This document shows positions 61,897 through 64,000 of a DNA stretch of 64,000 nt, piece after piece (positions within the stretch are counted from its first letter, which is position 1; the number at the start of each line of letters is the position of its first letter). This DNA comes from Dipteris shenzhenensis (taxonomy: Eukaryota; Polypodiophyta; Polypodiopsida; Gleicheniales). The stretch lies in the NCBI GenBank assembly GCA_047967505.1, contig CM106538.1; one strand, written 5' to 3'. Made by a program: the position numbers and the translations under genes. Under the pieces are notes generated by a model. That model searched no databases. It was given only the letters and a program-made list of their open reading frames with translations, and had not been told where the DNA came from.

Positions 61897-62732
61897 GTCA
61901 TCTGCCTTGGCCTTGCCTTTGCCTTGCTTGCATTTCCTGCATCCTTTGTTTCAGCCTTCTTGGCTTTCTGATCCCGTATGAACTTGAAGCACTTAGACTT
62001 CACATGTCCCTTCTTGCCACAATAAAAGCATTCAATTTCCTTTTTACCACGGGACTGACTTCGGGATTTGGACTTACTAGCAGATCTCCCCTTCTGCTGA
62101 GTCCTGCCTCTATCCTGTACTTGCAAAGCATTTGAAGACTTGCTGCCCGCATTATTCTTCCTGCTCATCTCCTCCATAAGGAGAGAGCTCTCTACATCAG
62201 CATATATAAGAGTGACATTTGAATTAGACAGGGTGGTCTTGAAAGTGTCCCAACTCTCAGGGAGGGTACACAACAAGAAAGTAGCCTTGAACTCCTCATC
62301 AAGATTCAACCCCTGTGCAATCAGCTGTGTAAAGATGGCATTGAACTCACTCAAGTGTGAGGTCATAGCTGTACCTTCCTTCATGCGAAGATCAACCAGC
62401 TTCTTCAGCCAATAAACCTTACTGGCTAAGCTCTTTTGGGCATACAATTCTTCTAGCCTTTGCCATAGACCATAAGAGGTCTTTTCAGCCTGAACATTGA
62501 ACACAAGAGTGTCTGAAATAGTGAGCATGATAGCTGCCCTTGCAGACAAATCAAGCTCTTCCCAGTCATCAGCTGCCATGTCAAATGGCTTGACACCCTT
62601 CACCCTTATGGGCTTAGCAATCTTCTTTAACAGAAGTACATTCAAGCACTGTTCTGCCCATAATGCATAGTTGTGTGCTCCTTCCAGTTTCTTTATGTTC
62701 AGAATTGAAGAATCACTTCCCCCTGATGCCAT
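61884..62732 (-). pseudogene. Copia-C gag
   Basis: The 282-codon frame starts [18 protein letters not shown], runs through [20 protein letters not shown] and the basic [12 protein letters not shown] stretch to the knuckle [15 protein letters not shown] frameshift after about KDAGNASKAKA separates it from protease. Confidence 0.93.
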
Positions 62733-64000
62733 ATCAGATAAGGAAAGTACCTGACTCCCTGGAAGTAAAAAAAGACTGAATAAAAAATTCTGATTTCTCA
62801 GAAAAAACCTGCTCTATTCAAGAGCCAGAAGCACTCTCAATGGTGCTGTTTTTTACTGTCAGGAAAATCTGCAGCAAAACAGTAAATGACCCTGCAAATA
62901 CTGTACCTTCTGACACACTGTACCGAGCTCAAAGAGGCATAAAAACAGTAATTTCAGACTGCTGCAGCTGCTCAACAAGTGCTTAACAGTGCATAATCAT
63001 CTGACAAAGCACAAACACTGCTGTACTGACTGTACTGATCACTTCTCCCACCTCAGATGAGGTATTGCACTGAGTTAATATGCATAAACCACTTGGCAAA
63101 CACCCAAAAAAAAAATGACACTTCAGCCTGTCACAAAACCTGCAACAGAAAAATGGGATAAATCCCAAGCAATCACCCTTCTGCCAAGGCTTCTGCCAAG
63201 GGGATAAAATGCATCTGAAGATCTCTGTCGGTGACCCAAGTGCTATCAAACAACATCTGGGCAAAAGCCCCTTGATCTGACACCTGAACCAAGTGAAGAA
63301 CACCTCAACACTGAGGTAGCATGCAATATGAAAATCTCTCTGACAAAATCATCCACCAGTGTAATGCATATACTGCCCTGTGTAGAAATGACATACACAG
63401 ATCCCAACGTACAAACACTCAATGAGGAACCTTTTGAGCACTGTCAACGATGGACAGTTAGGGACCGAGTAAACTCGATGCGCCCTGGCCAAGCGTGGCT
63501 CAACTGAGGTTCTCTGAGTGTTGCACAAGAAATGTGACCTGCAAGAAAATGTCACCTCGACACTGCGGAAATCAAGACAAATGTGTGCTCTCTGGCACCA
63601 CACTGCCTCAAGGCATACAATGCATCACCTTCCGGTCAAAAGCCCTATGATCTGCTCACCCGGAAACTGAGATTCAAACCCAGTAAAAGCATATGTCCTC
63701 TTGCAAAATCAAGGCATTACCTTCCCAGAACAAAATAGCTGTGCAATCAACCACACACTGTGGTTCTCTTCACCTCAAGCACAAGATGAATGAAAGTACT
63801 TGCTGTACTGTCAAGATAACACAGTTTTGTGAACTGAAAAATGACCCTGAATCAAGAGGAATGAAGAGCAGAATGCGCTTTCACCTCTCTTTCTTCCCCA
63901 AACAAAAACCAATCTGCACCTGCTGTACTTACTGTACCTGCGCAGTGTACGGAATCCCAGAAAAGGGGGGAAAAAATTTTTTCGAAAATTTTGCCCTGTT
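62733..64000 (-). other. Copia-C leader
   Basis: The untranslated leader aligns with 22832-24100 of Copia-B with scattered indels. GTAC words occur again near the right edge (63925-63955). No convincing ORF is present. Confidence 0.8.

Larger units (their letters stand above)
58338..64000 (-). mobile_element. Copia-C, sister of Copia-B, cut by the window edge
   Basis: On the minus strand: leader, gag, protease, integrase, RT, RNase H, purine tract, 3' LTR. It is closely similar to Copia-B throughout and sense to U2AF65. The 5' LTR lies beyond the right edge. It has more lesions and a more diverged LTR than Copia-B, so it is older. Confidence 0.94.

Overview
The window is nuclear DNA of a land plant with a large, transposon-rich genome. 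Fern-like or gymnosperm-like is my best guess, from giant introns beside normal 100 bp ones, plant-type tRNA-iMet primer sites and many LINEs. The species cannot be fixed from the sequence.

Only one host gene is visible. It runs on the minus strand across almost the whole window and leaves it at both ends: the large subunit of the splicing factor U2AF (U2AF65). I resolve 11 exons (967 nt, about 322 codons) covering the end of the N-terminal linker, RRM1, RRM2 and the start of the C-terminal UHM. All junctions are GT-AG and the frame stays open. Introns come in two sizes: five of 99-138 bp, and five of about 4.1, 5.5, 10.5, 27.7 and more than 14 kb.

The long introns are filled with retroelements, many nested. 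From left to right they hold a degenerate LINE (LINE-A) with an internal 483 bp duplication; two pol-less LTR elements carrying only gag (TR-GAG-E and -F), the second broken by a 656 bp hAT-type element; a decayed Gypsy (Gypsy-G); an old minus-strand Copia (Copia-A) cut into three pieces by a Gypsy-A/LINE-B block and by a very young Copia (Copia-B); an isolated LTR-like sequence; a Gypsy relic with a 20 bp W-box repeat; a plus-strand LINE (LINE-D) split by a SINE-like insert and by a pol-deleted Copia (Copia-ND), which itself carries a nearly intact LINE RT fragment (LINE-E) at its LTR-PBS junction; a 687 bp foldback sequence; a complete Gypsy (Gypsy-B, 7487 bp, with TSD); and a sister of Copia-B (Copia-C) running off the right edge.

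The observations most worth follow-up are a SINE-like repeat family seen four times in one orientation with long target-site duplications; LINE 3' ends that share a stem-loop and end in simple repeats instead of poly(A); an 11-bp-phased GTAC array in a Copia leader; a tandem 12-nt alternative splice donor in the U2AF65 gene; and the TR-GAG family. Apart from the U2AF65 exons, the ORFs are retroelement remains or chance ORFs in low-complexity DNA.
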